A stretch of 64,000 nt of DNA from the NCBI RefSeq assembly GCF_000971975.1, contig NZ_LAQO01000001.1, positions 1 to 64,000 of the forward strand. Reading direction: 5' to 3'. The DNA comes from Paenibacillus algorifonticola. Its GTDB lineage: Bacteria; Bacillota; Bacilli; Paenibacillales; Paenibacillaceae. The position numbers were made by a program, and so were the translations under genes. Within the stretch, counting starts at the first letter, position 1. Every line of letters begins with the position of its first letter. The notes beneath the pieces were generated by a model that had not been told where the DNA came from, made no database searches, and saw nothing but the letters and a program-made list of their open reading frames with translations. Positions 43,757 to 53,046 of this stretch are shown one piece after another.

Positions 43757-44899
43757 TTACGTTGCCATCAATGGCAAAGAACTAAAATCTTCTGGAATCT
43801 CGACTACATACAAATTGCCATATCCGTTCTTATCGCTTGTGAAGAGCAGCCTTTTTCCGTCCGCATTAAAGCGCGGGTGGGCATGCACCTTCTGCGAATG
43901 AAAGCTGCAGCGCAGCTCGCACAGGATACGCGGGCCTTCGTACACGCTGCCGATCTTGCGCCATAGGCTAAGCGTCTTGACCGCTCCCTTACCATCAACG
44001 ATGGCTTGCCCCAATCCGTCCGCGTATCCATGCCAAGTATCGAAGCCGAACTCCGTCTCTTCCATGCCTGTATTGTCATAACGAATGCTGCCGAAAAAGT
44101 TGGTACCGTCCACTCGGAATCCATGATAGCCGACCGTTACGCCATCCGGATAAAAAAATTCATGCCCAACCTTCTCGCCGTCCTCCAGCCGCTCCCTGAT
44201 CTTCCAAGCATGACCGGTGCGCAGGTCCAGCCCCCAGATACGATGGTCAACCAAATGCCATGGGCCTTCGTGGCAAAAGGTCATCAGCCAAGGCTCCTTC
44301 GGGGATGTATTGATATGGGTAATGAACCGGTTCGCTTCATATACCTTCTCTCCGCCGCCGGCCTGCGCATCAATACGTACGATCATGCTGTGGGGCGTAG
44401 CCTCCATCAGCTCCCGATGGCCGACATAGCCGTTGCCTAGATCGAGCCTGATGCGATGCGACAGATCCTCTTGCACGCAGGTCATAATGAATCGGCCGTC
44501 GGCTGTCGCGTTCGCATTGCCTAGATGATAGCCCTCCGGCGCTTCGTAGATCAGCTTCTCTGCAAGCGATTCCAGATCCAGACGAATAAGGCTTCGTCCC
44601 ATCTTAACGAACGCCGCGCTCCCGTCAGGCAGCAGGCAAGCATCCAATCGATCGACATCGTTGTAATCCGTCAGCTGGGTTATCAAACCGCTCTTCATAT
44701 TCAAGCTGTACAGGTTCGCGCAATTTCCCCTGTCCGAGATGAACAACAGCCGTTGTTCTCCGTCATACCAACCGTTTTCCGTAAAATATAAATGATAGCT
44801 ATGCGCCTTATAATTGGTTAATTGCGTTACTTCAATGCCTGTTAGGCGATCGGTCTCCGTCTTCCGTTCCGAGGGCCACACCGTTCCTTTTGCCGACAT
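43757..44899 (-). CDS. ogl: oligogalacturonate lyase (PL22)
   Basis: The 380-residue protein is built of WD40/TolB-like propeller repeats (LLFISDRGNCANLYSLN, LLFTSDKNGYGNLYVV), and its start LTGIEVTQLTNYKAHSYHLYF matches Ogl of polysaccharide lyase family 22. Ogl splits unsaturated or saturated digalacturonate into 5-keto-4-deoxyuronate in the cytoplasm. The context between GH105 and GH65-like genes supports this. A divergent PL22-like function on rhamnogalacturonan fragments is possible. No signal peptide. Confidence 0.85.
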   Translation of the reverse strand: MSAKGTVWPSERKTETDRLTGIEVTQLTNYKAHSYHLYFTENGWYDGEQRLLFISDRGNCANLYSLNMKSGLITQLTDYNDVDRLDACLLPDGSAAFVKMGRSLIRLDLESLAEKLIYEAPEGYHLGNANATADGRFIMTCVQEDLSHRIRLDLGNGYVGHRELMEATPHSMIVRIDAQAGGGEKVYEANRFITHINTSPKEPWLMTFCHEGPWHLVDHRIWGLDLRTGHAWKIRERLEDGEKVGHEFFYPDGVTVGYHGFRVDGTNFFGSIRYDNTGMEETEFGFDTWHGYADGLGQAIVDGKGAVKTLSLWRKIGSVYEGPRILCELRCSFHSQKVHAHPRFNADGKRLLFTSDKNGYGNLYVVEIPEDFSSLPLMAT

Positions 44900-44936
44900 G
44901 CTCTCGCCTCCTGAATTTTGAAAACTTTAGAAGCCT

Positions 44937-47012
44937 CTACAGCCAGGGCTTCAGCCCTTCCCATTTCACCGTCCAGCTTCCATCCTGCGGGAAGCCCGGA
45001 TTGCGGACAGCCGATTTGGCCGCCGATTCTCCGGCTTCGTTTTCCTTCCAGCCAGCAGCCATCATGGCAACGGCGGCCAGCAGCCCGCCGTTGCCCGGCA
45101 AATAAGCGGATAAGCCAGGGCGCTGATAATTATGACCGTTGGTTAGGTACGTATTTTTGGACGCATCCATTAAAAGGAAATCAACGGCGAGATCCGCTTC
45201 TCCGAGTCTTGCTGCCGTCATTGCACACATCGGGAAATCCCAGCCCCATGCCGATTCCCAGATCCATACTTCCTTCACCTTCAGCAGTGTATCCAGCATG
45301 ACCTTGCGGTCGATTAGCGTGCCCGGCAAAATGCCGAATGCCCCCAGCATGGACGGATGGTCGCGATTTTTCGTCAGATATGTTTCAAGGCACCGCTCAT
45401 GGGCAAGGTATACGCCCTCCGCCTGCGGAGGCTCGGCTAACGACCCGGCAACCTCTGCCCAAAGCGGGTTCGCGGGCTGCTGCATGCGTTCTGCCCAGCG
45501 AATCGCAATTTCCAAGCCATACTTCCAGTACTCCAGCTCGTAAGGCGGGTTTTTGCTGTCCTGCATAAAATGGCATTCCTGTGCCGGAATAAGGGGCGGC
45601 CCCAGATCATAAACTCGCTTCTCTTCATTCCATTGAGCGAAGGAAACCATGAAATCAGCCGCTTCGAACACGATGCTGCGGAACCGCTCCAGAGTATCGC
45701 TCGACGGATCCGCCTGATAGCAGAGCTCGGCGAGCGTCATCGGATGCGGCTGCTGCCAGATTAGCCCGTTTGCAACCGGCGATGGGCAAGGCTTGCCGTC
45801 AAAGCCTACCATTTTGGGCCAACGCGCCCCTTTATAACCTTGAGACTGTGCCAATTCGCGTGCCACCGGTAAGATTTGCTCATACCAATCCATGCTGTTC
45901 AACAAATAATTTTCTCTGCCCCACAATGGAAAATGAGCCGCATGCCACCAATGCATCTCCAGATGCGACTTGCCAAACCAGCTATTGTACATCAGGCCTG
46001 TTTCTTGCGGCGGCATCGAGCCGCCACTGTGCAGCGCAAGCAAGAATTGCGACAATACGACGCGTCTCTCCAGCTCATAGGCTCTTGGATCCGCGCTTCC
46101 GGAGAAGTCGATTGCCGCGCCGCTCATCCAGAACGATTCCCAATGACGCGCGCTCGCGGACTTGATAGCTCCGACCTCTGCGGTCTGCGCCGACTCCTGC
46201 GCGAAGCCTATGGAGAATTCCAGTGATTCTCCGCCTGGGTCCGGCAGCAGCGTAAACTCGTGCACACCGGTCCGCTCCAGGCTCCCGGCGCTCCAAGACC
46301 AACTGACCTCATAGCGGTCCTCGTCCATGCTTCTCACGATAGTTGCCCCGTTAACGCCCGTCTCGCCTAGCTCCGTAAGATGCCTGCCGTCATTGTCCAG
46401 ATCCGGAAATACAGCCTTGGCCCATGTGGTAGATATCATATCAGGCGCTGGAAAACGGATGAAAACCTGCAGCCTTCCCTGTTCAATTAGCGGAGAAACG
46501 ACTCTTACCCCGATGGCATCGATCGTCGGATGGCAAGCGGTCATGACATGAACCGGAAAGCCGCTCACTGCGAATTCGCTTGTCAAAATGCCTGACCATA
46601 GATTCATTTTTTGGCTAATATCCGTTATATCCTCGGCCTCAGCTTCTCCACCTGATTCCGATAGAAATCGAAACGAAATGCGGCCAAGCTGAAGGCGGTG
46701 GGGATTCTGACGCAGCCAGTGGTACGCCTCTGGCTTGTCGCCCGGTTTCATCGCATACCCTACCGCCCTGCCATACGTATCGTAGGCCTGGTACGCGGCA
46801 TCGCGCTCGGTGAACCGTCCCGGTCCGCCTGTATAATGCCATCCCCAATTGGACTGCGTGCCCAGCGGCACCTCATATTGATTCGGAAAAGTCTGCAGCC
46901 CGGTAATGTCGGCGCTGAAGGCAAACTCGCCATTGCCTACGGAAAACGGGGACACGGGGTCCCATTTATTCAACTCCGGTTGATGGCGTTCCACGATCTG
47001 TCGTCTGTCCAT
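44937..47012 (-). CDS. six-hairpin-glycosidase-like protein
   Basis: The 691-residue cytoplasmic protein starts LNKWDPVSPFSVGNGEFAFS, like the N-terminal sandwich of GH65/GH95-type enzymes, and has the barrel segment GKSHLEMHWWHAAHFPLWGR and an ESAWGWDFPMCAMTAARLG motif. It resembles a family found in Paenibacillus pectin/xylan loci, often annotated only as hypothetical or GH65-like; I cannot name the reaction. Conserved Glu and Asp in those segments suggest an active glycosidase. It is 37 bases upstream of ogl and 45 bases downstream of the regulator gene. Confidence 0.7.
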   Translation of the reverse strand: MDRRQIVERHQPELNKWDPVSPFSVGNGEFAFSADITGLQTFPNQYEVPLGTQSNWGWHYTGGPGRFTERDAAYQAYDTYGRAVGYAMKPGDKPEAYHWLRQNPHRLQLGRISFRFLSESGGEAEAEDITDISQKMNLWSGILTSEFAVSGFPVHVMTACHPTIDAIGVRVVSPLIEQGRLQVFIRFPAPDMISTTWAKAVFPDLDNDGRHLTELGETGVNGATIVRSMDEDRYEVSWSWSAGSLERTGVHEFTLLPDPGGESLEFSIGFAQESAQTAEVGAIKSASARHWESFWMSGAAIDFSGSADPRAYELERRVVLSQFLLALHSGGSMPPQETGLMYNSWFGKSHLEMHWWHAAHFPLWGRENYLLNSMDWYEQILPVARELAQSQGYKGARWPKMVGFDGKPCPSPVANGLIWQQPHPMTLAELCYQADPSSDTLERFRSIVFEAADFMVSFAQWNEEKRVYDLGPPLIPAQECHFMQDSKNPPYELEYWKYGLEIAIRWAERMQQPANPLWAEVAGSLAEPPQAEGVYLAHERCLETYLTKNRDHPSMLGAFGILPGTLIDRKVMLDTLLKVKEVWIWESAWGWDFPMCAMTAARLGEADLAVDFLLMDASKNTYLTNGHNYQRPGLSAYLPGNGGLLAAVAMMAAGWKENEAGESAAKSAVRNPGFPQDGSWTVKWEGLKPWL

Positions 47013-47057
47013 TGACTCCTCCTATTTGCTAGAACCCAGAGGCCGCCCAGCCTATAA

Positions 47058-49349
47058 TCATTCGAACGGGAAATCCATCCGGGTTCTCATCATATCCCGG
47101 TACTTGCCCGGGGTAATATCTTTGAATTTGCGGAAGCTGCGAATAAAGCTATTCTCATGTTGATAGCCGACCATCAGCCCGATATCCGAAATACGGTCAT
47201 CCGTCTTCAGCAGCAGCTCACTCGCCCGCTCGATACGAAGACGAGTCAAATAGTTATAGATCGTCTCGCCCGTTTCTTGTTTGAACAGCTGGCTGGCAAG
47301 ACTGCTGCTAATGCCAATCGCTTCAGCTATCTCCGGTATGCCTATTGGCTCGTTAAGATTTTGCTTCAAGTAGTCGATCATTCGTTGGCACATGATAAAA
47401 TCCTTGCTCTCTGCCAACCGGCGGAAACGCTGTGCCAGCTTGGTAACCCGGCTCTCCAGTTCACCTTTGATATCCTCCAAGCGAAGGGTATCGAACCGAA
47501 CATAGGTTTGACAATAGGAACCGTCCGAGGCTGGTCGGATTTGCTCGATCCTCTCGATGGCCGACTGCAGGAAGGATACGGCCGCCGATGGGTACCCATA
47601 CTGACAGCGGATATTATCGGTCATTCGAACGACTGCTTCCAGAGAACCCGGCTCATCGCCCATTTCTATAGCGCCAATCAATTCAGCCAGCACGCTTTCA
47701 AACTGCAGCGGTTCGTTCACTTCATGCCCGGACACCTCTTGGAACGTGATTACCTGTCCATAGCCTTGATACAGCCGGTATGTAAGCGCATTCTCCGCTT
47801 CCAGCATCACTTGCTTCAATTTTGCAATATCCGTCTGCGTGTTGCTGACCCCTGCCGATACGCTGAATTTCAATAAGCGCGACACTACCTCTAGCGATTC
47901 AGCCAGTTTGCTCTCACATCGCTGCCCTTCTATACGCGGCTGCAGCAAGATGGCTGTCTTATCCGTTCCGAAATCGGCGCATACGATTCGCCACTGTGGC
48001 TCGAACAGTTCAGCCACAATATTGGCCAATGCGAACTTTAACAGTGAATGATCGCCGCCGGTAAATGTGCGGGACCATTCCTCGTAACGGTCGATCGACA
48101 GAACGGCCACCGTCACCGGCGCCTCCGTCCATTCTCCAAAATAACGGTTCCATTTCTCTTCAATATCCCGCTTCCCGCTAAGATTGCCGGAATAAATATC
48201 AGTAAGCAGCTTCGAGGCAGCCTCCGACATCGACTCCCGGACGAGCTGTGCCAGATGCGCGTGATTGGTAAGCAATTCACCAGCAAGCTTCTCTAGATCC
48301 ATGCCCTCCGATCCGCTCTTCTTGCGGTCATACCTGCTGAACAGCTGCTTGAGCCTGCGCACGGGACGGAAAGCCGCCGCATTAATATAGAAAATCGTTA
48401 CCCCGCCAAGCCCGAGAGCCGCAATGGATACCAAAAGAACCACCTTCGCCACCCGCTTGGACTTAGCCAGCAGGCTGTCCTGCTCAACGATCGACACATA
48501 GCTCCATCCCGTTACAGGCGATTCGAGCTGATTAATAAGCAATTGGCGATTCTGGATTGTGATATCCCCGCCTTCGTCCTCTCTCAGCGTTTCAATCGCA
48601 CGGTTTATCGACTCTTGATTAAACTCATAGTTCGAAACGGAGTAGAGCAGCTCGTCATGCTCGTCGATAATATAGCGCATCCGATTCAAATTGTTCATGA
48701 TTGGCGGATTCAGCTTCGCGAATAATTCATCATTTTTAAGATTGACAGCTACGATTCCTTTGAACTCTCCTTGAATCATGATCTTACGGAACAGCGTAAC
48801 ACTCGAGCCTTTGGCTCCTGCCCCTTCAGGCACCATCCTTTTCTTAATGAGCGTCGTTCTCTCTCCGAATTCAGAAGCTACGCCGGTCCAGTCGGAATCG
48901 TCGAATGTCAGCCTATTGGAGCTGAAGCCCTGCGGAATCGCCAGGAAGCTTTCCCGGGTAAGATCATAGACATAAATGCTTTTAATATACTTGGAATTGC
49001 TGATTAATGTGGATAGAAACTGGTAGGCCTCCGTAATATTCGTATAAGAGCCCTGTGATTTGCTGGTCAAAAACTTGTAAACATTATCGTTCAAAGCGAC
49101 TTGAATCGCGACCTTGTCGCTCTCGCTGACCAACTCGTCGATCACGTTCATATCGAGCTTCAGCATTTGACGCTGCAATTCGCTGAGCTCTTCCTGCATC
49201 ACCGACTTAGACGTGTTGTACGAGGTCAAGCTTACAGCCAGAATAATGAGAAAGACGGAAACGGTCAAAATCAGCACGAGCCTAACTTGGGTATGTGCCA
49301 GATTGTATTTCAACCATTTCTTGATAGACTGCGTCACGATAAATCCCAC
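47058..49349 (-). CDS. membrane AraC-family regulator with cache domain (YesS-like)
   Basis: The 763-residue protein has a membrane helix near residues 23-46, an extracellular cache-like domain, a second helix near 303-330 and, at the C-terminus, an AraC double helix-turn-helix (IPEIAEAIGISSSLASQLF and the signature VGYQHENSFIRSFRKFK). Such one-component regulators sense sugar outside the cell directly. Its place inside the pectin locus, and resemblance to Bacillus YesS/RhgR, suggest activation of these genes by rhamnogalacturonan or galacturonan products. Confidence 0.9.
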   Translation of the reverse strand: MGFIVTQSIKKWLKYNLAHTQVRLVLILTVSVFLIILAVSLTSYNTSKSVMQEELSELQRQMLKLDMNVIDELVSESDKVAIQVALNDNVYKFLTSKSQGSYTNITEAYQFLSTLISNSKYIKSIYVYDLTRESFLAIPQGFSSNRLTFDDSDWTGVASEFGERTTLIKKRMVPEGAGAKGSSVTLFRKIMIQGEFKGIVAVNLKNDELFAKLNPPIMNNLNRMRYIIDEHDELLYSVSNYEFNQESINRAIETLREDEGGDITIQNRQLLINQLESPVTGWSYVSIVEQDSLLAKSKRVAKVVLLVSIAALGLGGVTIFYINAAAFRPVRRLKQLFSRYDRKKSGSEGMDLEKLAGELLTNHAHLAQLVRESMSEAASKLLTDIYSGNLSGKRDIEEKWNRYFGEWTEAPVTVAVLSIDRYEEWSRTFTGGDHSLLKFALANIVAELFEPQWRIVCADFGTDKTAILLQPRIEGQRCESKLAESLEVVSRLLKFSVSAGVSNTQTDIAKLKQVMLEAENALTYRLYQGYGQVITFQEVSGHEVNEPLQFESVLAELIGAIEMGDEPGSLEAVVRMTDNIRCQYGYPSAAVSFLQSAIERIEQIRPASDGSYCQTYVRFDTLRLEDIKGELESRVTKLAQRFRRLAESKDFIMCQRMIDYLKQNLNEPIGIPEIAEAIGISSSLASQLFKQETGETIYNYLTRLRIERASELLLKTDDRISDIGLMVGYQHENSFIRSFRKFKDITPGKYRDMMRTRMDFPFE

Positions 49350-49435
49350 CTTATGCCGAGGATCCTTCTATTATAACGTGATCCTGCTCTCGCAACATAC
49401 TCAGCCCGATCTTCTTACTCACACTCCACAGCCGC

Positions 49436-51634
49436 TCAAGCCTTCTCTATTAACCATTCTTTCATTCGCTGCGTTTCAATGCCGGCAAGCAGTACGATGC
49501 CGATGCCATGCGTATCATTCAAATTCCAGCCTAAATCATGCTTATAGTAAGCATGGGAATATGACCAGCTGGAGCCTTTGCAAACCCCGTACAGATTCCC
49601 TTGTTTGTCGATGGCCCGCTCGCATAATCCCTGCCAGCCAGTCAGCGCCGCCCTGATGTACGGCTCCGGATTCTCGAGCCAGCTATGGCGAATCCCGAGC
49701 GCAAAGCCGTAAATGAACATCGAGGTGCACGAGGATTCCTCATATGACTCCGCATCGACCAATACTTGATGCCACAGGCCATGCTTGCCCTGCAGCCTGC
49801 GGTATCCTTCGGCCAATTCCCGGTAAAAAGCGAGTATGGACGGATAGCTCTCATGCGTCCTTGGCAATACTTCGAGCAGTACGGCCAGCGAGAAAAACAC
49901 CCAGCCGTTACCCCTGCCCCAGACCGTCCCAGACGGCTTGCTATTGCGAACATCATACACATGAGACATGATCTGCCGATCCGCCATGTACAAATACTTC
50001 TTATAAAGCAGAAGCTGCCTGGCGGCTTCACCCATATAGCCCGCATCGCCGGAAAGCTCGGCATACCTGCACAGGAAAGGAACGCTCATGTACATATCGT
50101 CGCACCACATCGTGTTATGCATACTCGGCGAGACGCCGACTTTGCGATATAGCGCGCCGTCTTCCATGCGGTCCTGCACGTTCATAATGTAATGGGCAAT
50201 ATCATCCGCCACCGCGCGCGAGCCTTCAATCGAACGGAGTTGTTCTGCCATAATGGCTAGCGCCCCAAAGGAGCCGCAGTCATCAAGACTATCGATATGC
50301 GACAGCTGGTTGTTTAAGCCCGCTGCTCCGAAGCGCTCGCGGTCCCACAGCGAGTAGGCATAAGTTGAAGTCGCGAACTCGACATGGCCCGCAACGTAAT
50401 TCGCCAGATCTTCGCGCTGCAGCAGCCGGCTTGAACCCAGCAGCCCGGACAGCGTGACGCCAAGCGGATAATTCCAACGGCCGTAAAGCTCATTTTCGAG
50501 AAATGGGCGCACATGCGCTCCCGGCTGATCCGTCGTCCAGAAAACGTTCGTGCAGCGGTCGGCCGACACCTTGCCCGGTGCCAGATAATCGGCCGGATCC
50601 ATATTCGCTTCCGGTGAGAGCGGACCCAGCAGCAGCCATTCGCCTTTATAGCCATGCACGCGCCGCCCGAGAACCAGTTCAACGTTAGGCGCTGCAATGT
50701 CCCCAAGCTGAAAGCCCCATCCTTGCCCATCGCATCGGCAATGGGCGATTAGGTCGCCGCTCCCCGGGTCTGCACCCAGTTCGAGGGAGAAGTCTCCCGA
50801 TTCTTGTACCGCGTATACTTCTTTTCCCTGCCATATAAACCGTAATGGACCGAATGCGGTTCCTGAGATCGTGACTTGCTGCTTCGAGGCGGTACGGTTG
50901 GCGATCGTCGTCCATGCATAAGCGGAATAGCCGGGCCGCATGCCATATAAAAGATCCAACCGCCCTTTCCCCTCTTCTCGTGCAGGCAGCCATTCCGCTC
51001 CAGTAGCTGCTTCCGTCTGATTCGTGCCCGGGATGCGATTCAGCGGATGGGCCGACGGCGCCGTAAAGATCCAGCCTTCCTCGCCGTCCCGTTCATCGGA
51101 CGGAGCCAGAAAGTGAAAAGGCTTATTCTTGCGGCTGCCTGTTCCGAATGCTGCTCCGCAGTTTCCTTCCGGTCCCACCCCCAGCTCCAGAACAAAGTGA
51201 TTCCATCCCCGCAGCAGATTTATCTTTAGCTTTATCGGCGGCACGGCTGAGGTCGGGTCCGCTTCGGTCATCTCCTCCTCCTCCGGTGACGAGCCAAAGC
51301 GCTGATTCCCATTGTGATGCAGCTTCACTTGCCCGTAGCAGCGAAGATGGAAGATGAACTCCTGCGGCTGATCGATCCAGAGCTTTGCCCAAGCGTAAAC
51401 CCGCAGGCCTGCTTCCATTTCCTTAAACATGCTTCTCAGCGGAAATTCATATAAGTGGTCCGCTCTCTTGCGGACAGCGCTGGCCCGAGTCACCCGATAC
51501 ACAGGGCCATGGGGCGGATTATCGCCGATATACCGCTGCGCGATAACCTTAAGCACATGCGGGATGCTTCCGCCCTCCGTCTGCGCGGCCATACTTTCCA
51601 TCGAATCGATATACCCGCTTAGGTTAGCTGCCAT
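49436..51634 (-). CDS. GH105/GH88-type hydrolase with N-terminal beta domain
   Basis: At 732 residues this is about twice a usual GH105 enzyme. The N-terminal half (about 60-370) is rich in beta structure and contains two ligand-binding-like segments (FIFHLRCYGQVKLHHNGNQ). The C-terminal part (about 400-732) is the (alpha/alpha)6 barrel, with MWCDDMYMSVPFLCRYAEL, GTVWGRGNGWVFFSLAVLLE and ESSCTSMFIYGFALG. The Asp pair in WCDDMYM corresponds to the catalytic region of GH105. It overlaps the upstream Gfo/Idh stop as TAATG. No signal peptide is present. Substrate is probably an unsaturated pectin fragment. Confidence 0.82.
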   Translation of the reverse strand: MAANLSGYIDSMESMAAQTEGGSIPHVLKVIAQRYIGDNPPHGPVYRVTRASAVRKRADHLYEFPLRSMFKEMEAGLRVYAWAKLWIDQPQEFIFHLRCYGQVKLHHNGNQRFGSSPEEEEMTEADPTSAVPPIKLKINLLRGWNHFVLELGVGPEGNCGAAFGTGSRKNKPFHFLAPSDERDGEEGWIFTAPSAHPLNRIPGTNQTEAATGAEWLPAREEGKGRLDLLYGMRPGYSAYAWTTIANRTASKQQVTISGTAFGPLRFIWQGKEVYAVQESGDFSLELGADPGSGDLIAHCRCDGQGWGFQLGDIAAPNVELVLGRRVHGYKGEWLLLGPLSPEANMDPADYLAPGKVSADRCTNVFWTTDQPGAHVRPFLENELYGRWNYPLGVTLSGLLGSSRLLQREDLANYVAGHVEFATSTYAYSLWDRERFGAAGLNNQLSHIDSLDDCGSFGALAIMAEQLRSIEGSRAVADDIAHYIMNVQDRMEDGALYRKVGVSPSMHNTMWCDDMYMSVPFLCRYAELSGDAGYMGEAARQLLLYKKYLYMADRQIMSHVYDVRNSKPSGTVWGRGNGWVFFSLAVLLEVLPRTHESYPSILAFYRELAEGYRRLQGKHGLWHQVLVDAESYEESSCTSMFIYGFALGIRHSWLENPEPYIRAALTGWQGLCERAIDKQGNLYGVCKGSSWSYSHAYYKHDLGWNLNDTHGIGIVLLAGIETQRMKEWLIEKA

Positions 51635-52993
51635 TACACTCCGCCTCTCTGGCCGTTTAGGCTCTTTTGACGTTCCTGCGATACGCTGCCAGAGCTGCCG
51701 GTACCGCTTTCCAGCACTTCCTCGATCGTAACTAGGCGATGCTCCTTTACCGAGCGCCAGACCGCTTCGCCCGTCGCCACCGAATAAGCGCCGTCAACCG
51801 CGCCCGATAAGATTCGGAACGGCCGTCTACAGTCCTCGCCCATGAATAAGTCTTCCAGCAGCAGCGGATCGCCCCCGCCATGTCCGCCTTCCCGGTGCAC
51901 GACATGTATCGTTTCCTTTGAGCCGAACAACGGAAAGTAGTCGATCGTTTGGACAGGGGTAGGGAAAGGCGTTCTGCCAGGCATATGATATTCCACCGTC
52001 TCGAGCCTTCCTTTCGTCCCGTTAATGGCCAGCCGATAGCCTTCATAAGGCAGCGAGAAGTTGACGGAATAACTGAGCAGCGCGCCGCCGCTGTATTTCA
52101 CGGTCGCGGCGTACGTATCTTCAATTTCTATTTCCGAATCGAAAATGCAGCGGTCCGGACGGTAATCCGAATAGGGAAACGCCGATGTCTTCCCTGCATC
52201 AAGAGACCCAAGATGATCATCCGGCACTTTAAGATTCCGGCTGCGGGCATTCCACCGCGAGTAATACGAGCAGTCCTCGGTATGAGCGCAGGTGCTGCAA
52301 AATCTGCCGTCCTCCTTCTTCGGATTCGCCTCGCCTTCGGCGCCATAATAATTCAAAGCGCCAAATGCGAACACTTCTACCGGCCTCTGATCAATCCACC
52401 AGTTGACCAAATCGAAATGATGCGTGCTCTTGTGCACGGACAAACCGCCCGACAATTTACGTTCCCGGTTCCACCTTTTGAAGTAGCTCGAGCCGTGATA
52501 CGTATCCAAGTACCAGTTCAAGTCAATCGACGTTATTCTGCCAAGCTTCCCTTCCTGCACAATCTCCTTGATCTTCGTATGAATCGGGGCATAGCGGTAA
52601 TTGAAGGTCACGATAACCGAGCCCTTGCTCGCCTTCTCTGCTTCGATAACTCGCCTGCTGTCTTCTCCCGTCGTCACCATTGGTTTCTCCGTAATGGCAT
52701 CAAGATCATGCTTTAGAGCGGCAATCAGGTACTGTGCATGCGTGTCGTCGCGGCCTGCGACGATAATCACGTCAGGCTTCGTTTCAGCGACCATTCGATC
52801 AAACTCGTTCTCGCCGTAGCTTCTTATGTCGGCATGCTCCGGATATCTCGAACGGTACAGCTCAAAGCGCATGGGATCGCGGTCAAGCAGGCCGAAAAAT
52901 CTCGCAGCCTCCAGCGAAAGTGGTCAGGATAGGCTTGGCGAACATGCCCAGCGCACGTCCGCTCACACCGCAAATTGCGTATCGTTTTCTCAT
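51634..52993 (-). pseudogene. Gfo/Idh/MocA-family oxidoreductase with a frameshift
   Basis: ATG at 52993 after AAAGGATTGG opens MRKRYAICGVSGRALGMFAK, the expected Rossmann start, but the frame ends at TGA near 52890. The continuation, SLEAARFFGLLDRDPMRFEL then VIIVAGRDDTHAQYL and EKPMVTTGED, is in a neighbouring frame and runs to 51634. One base must be lost or gained around 52910-52925. The rest carries the full substrate domain with a Cys cluster (FCSTCAHTEDC). Without a shift the protein starts at 52872 and lacks the dinucleotide-binding loop. It could be a true mutation or a sequencing error. Confidence 0.8.
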
Positions 52994-53046
52994 CTGATCC
53001 AATCCTTTCTAGCATTTACGCGATCATGAAGACTTCCGCATACCGC

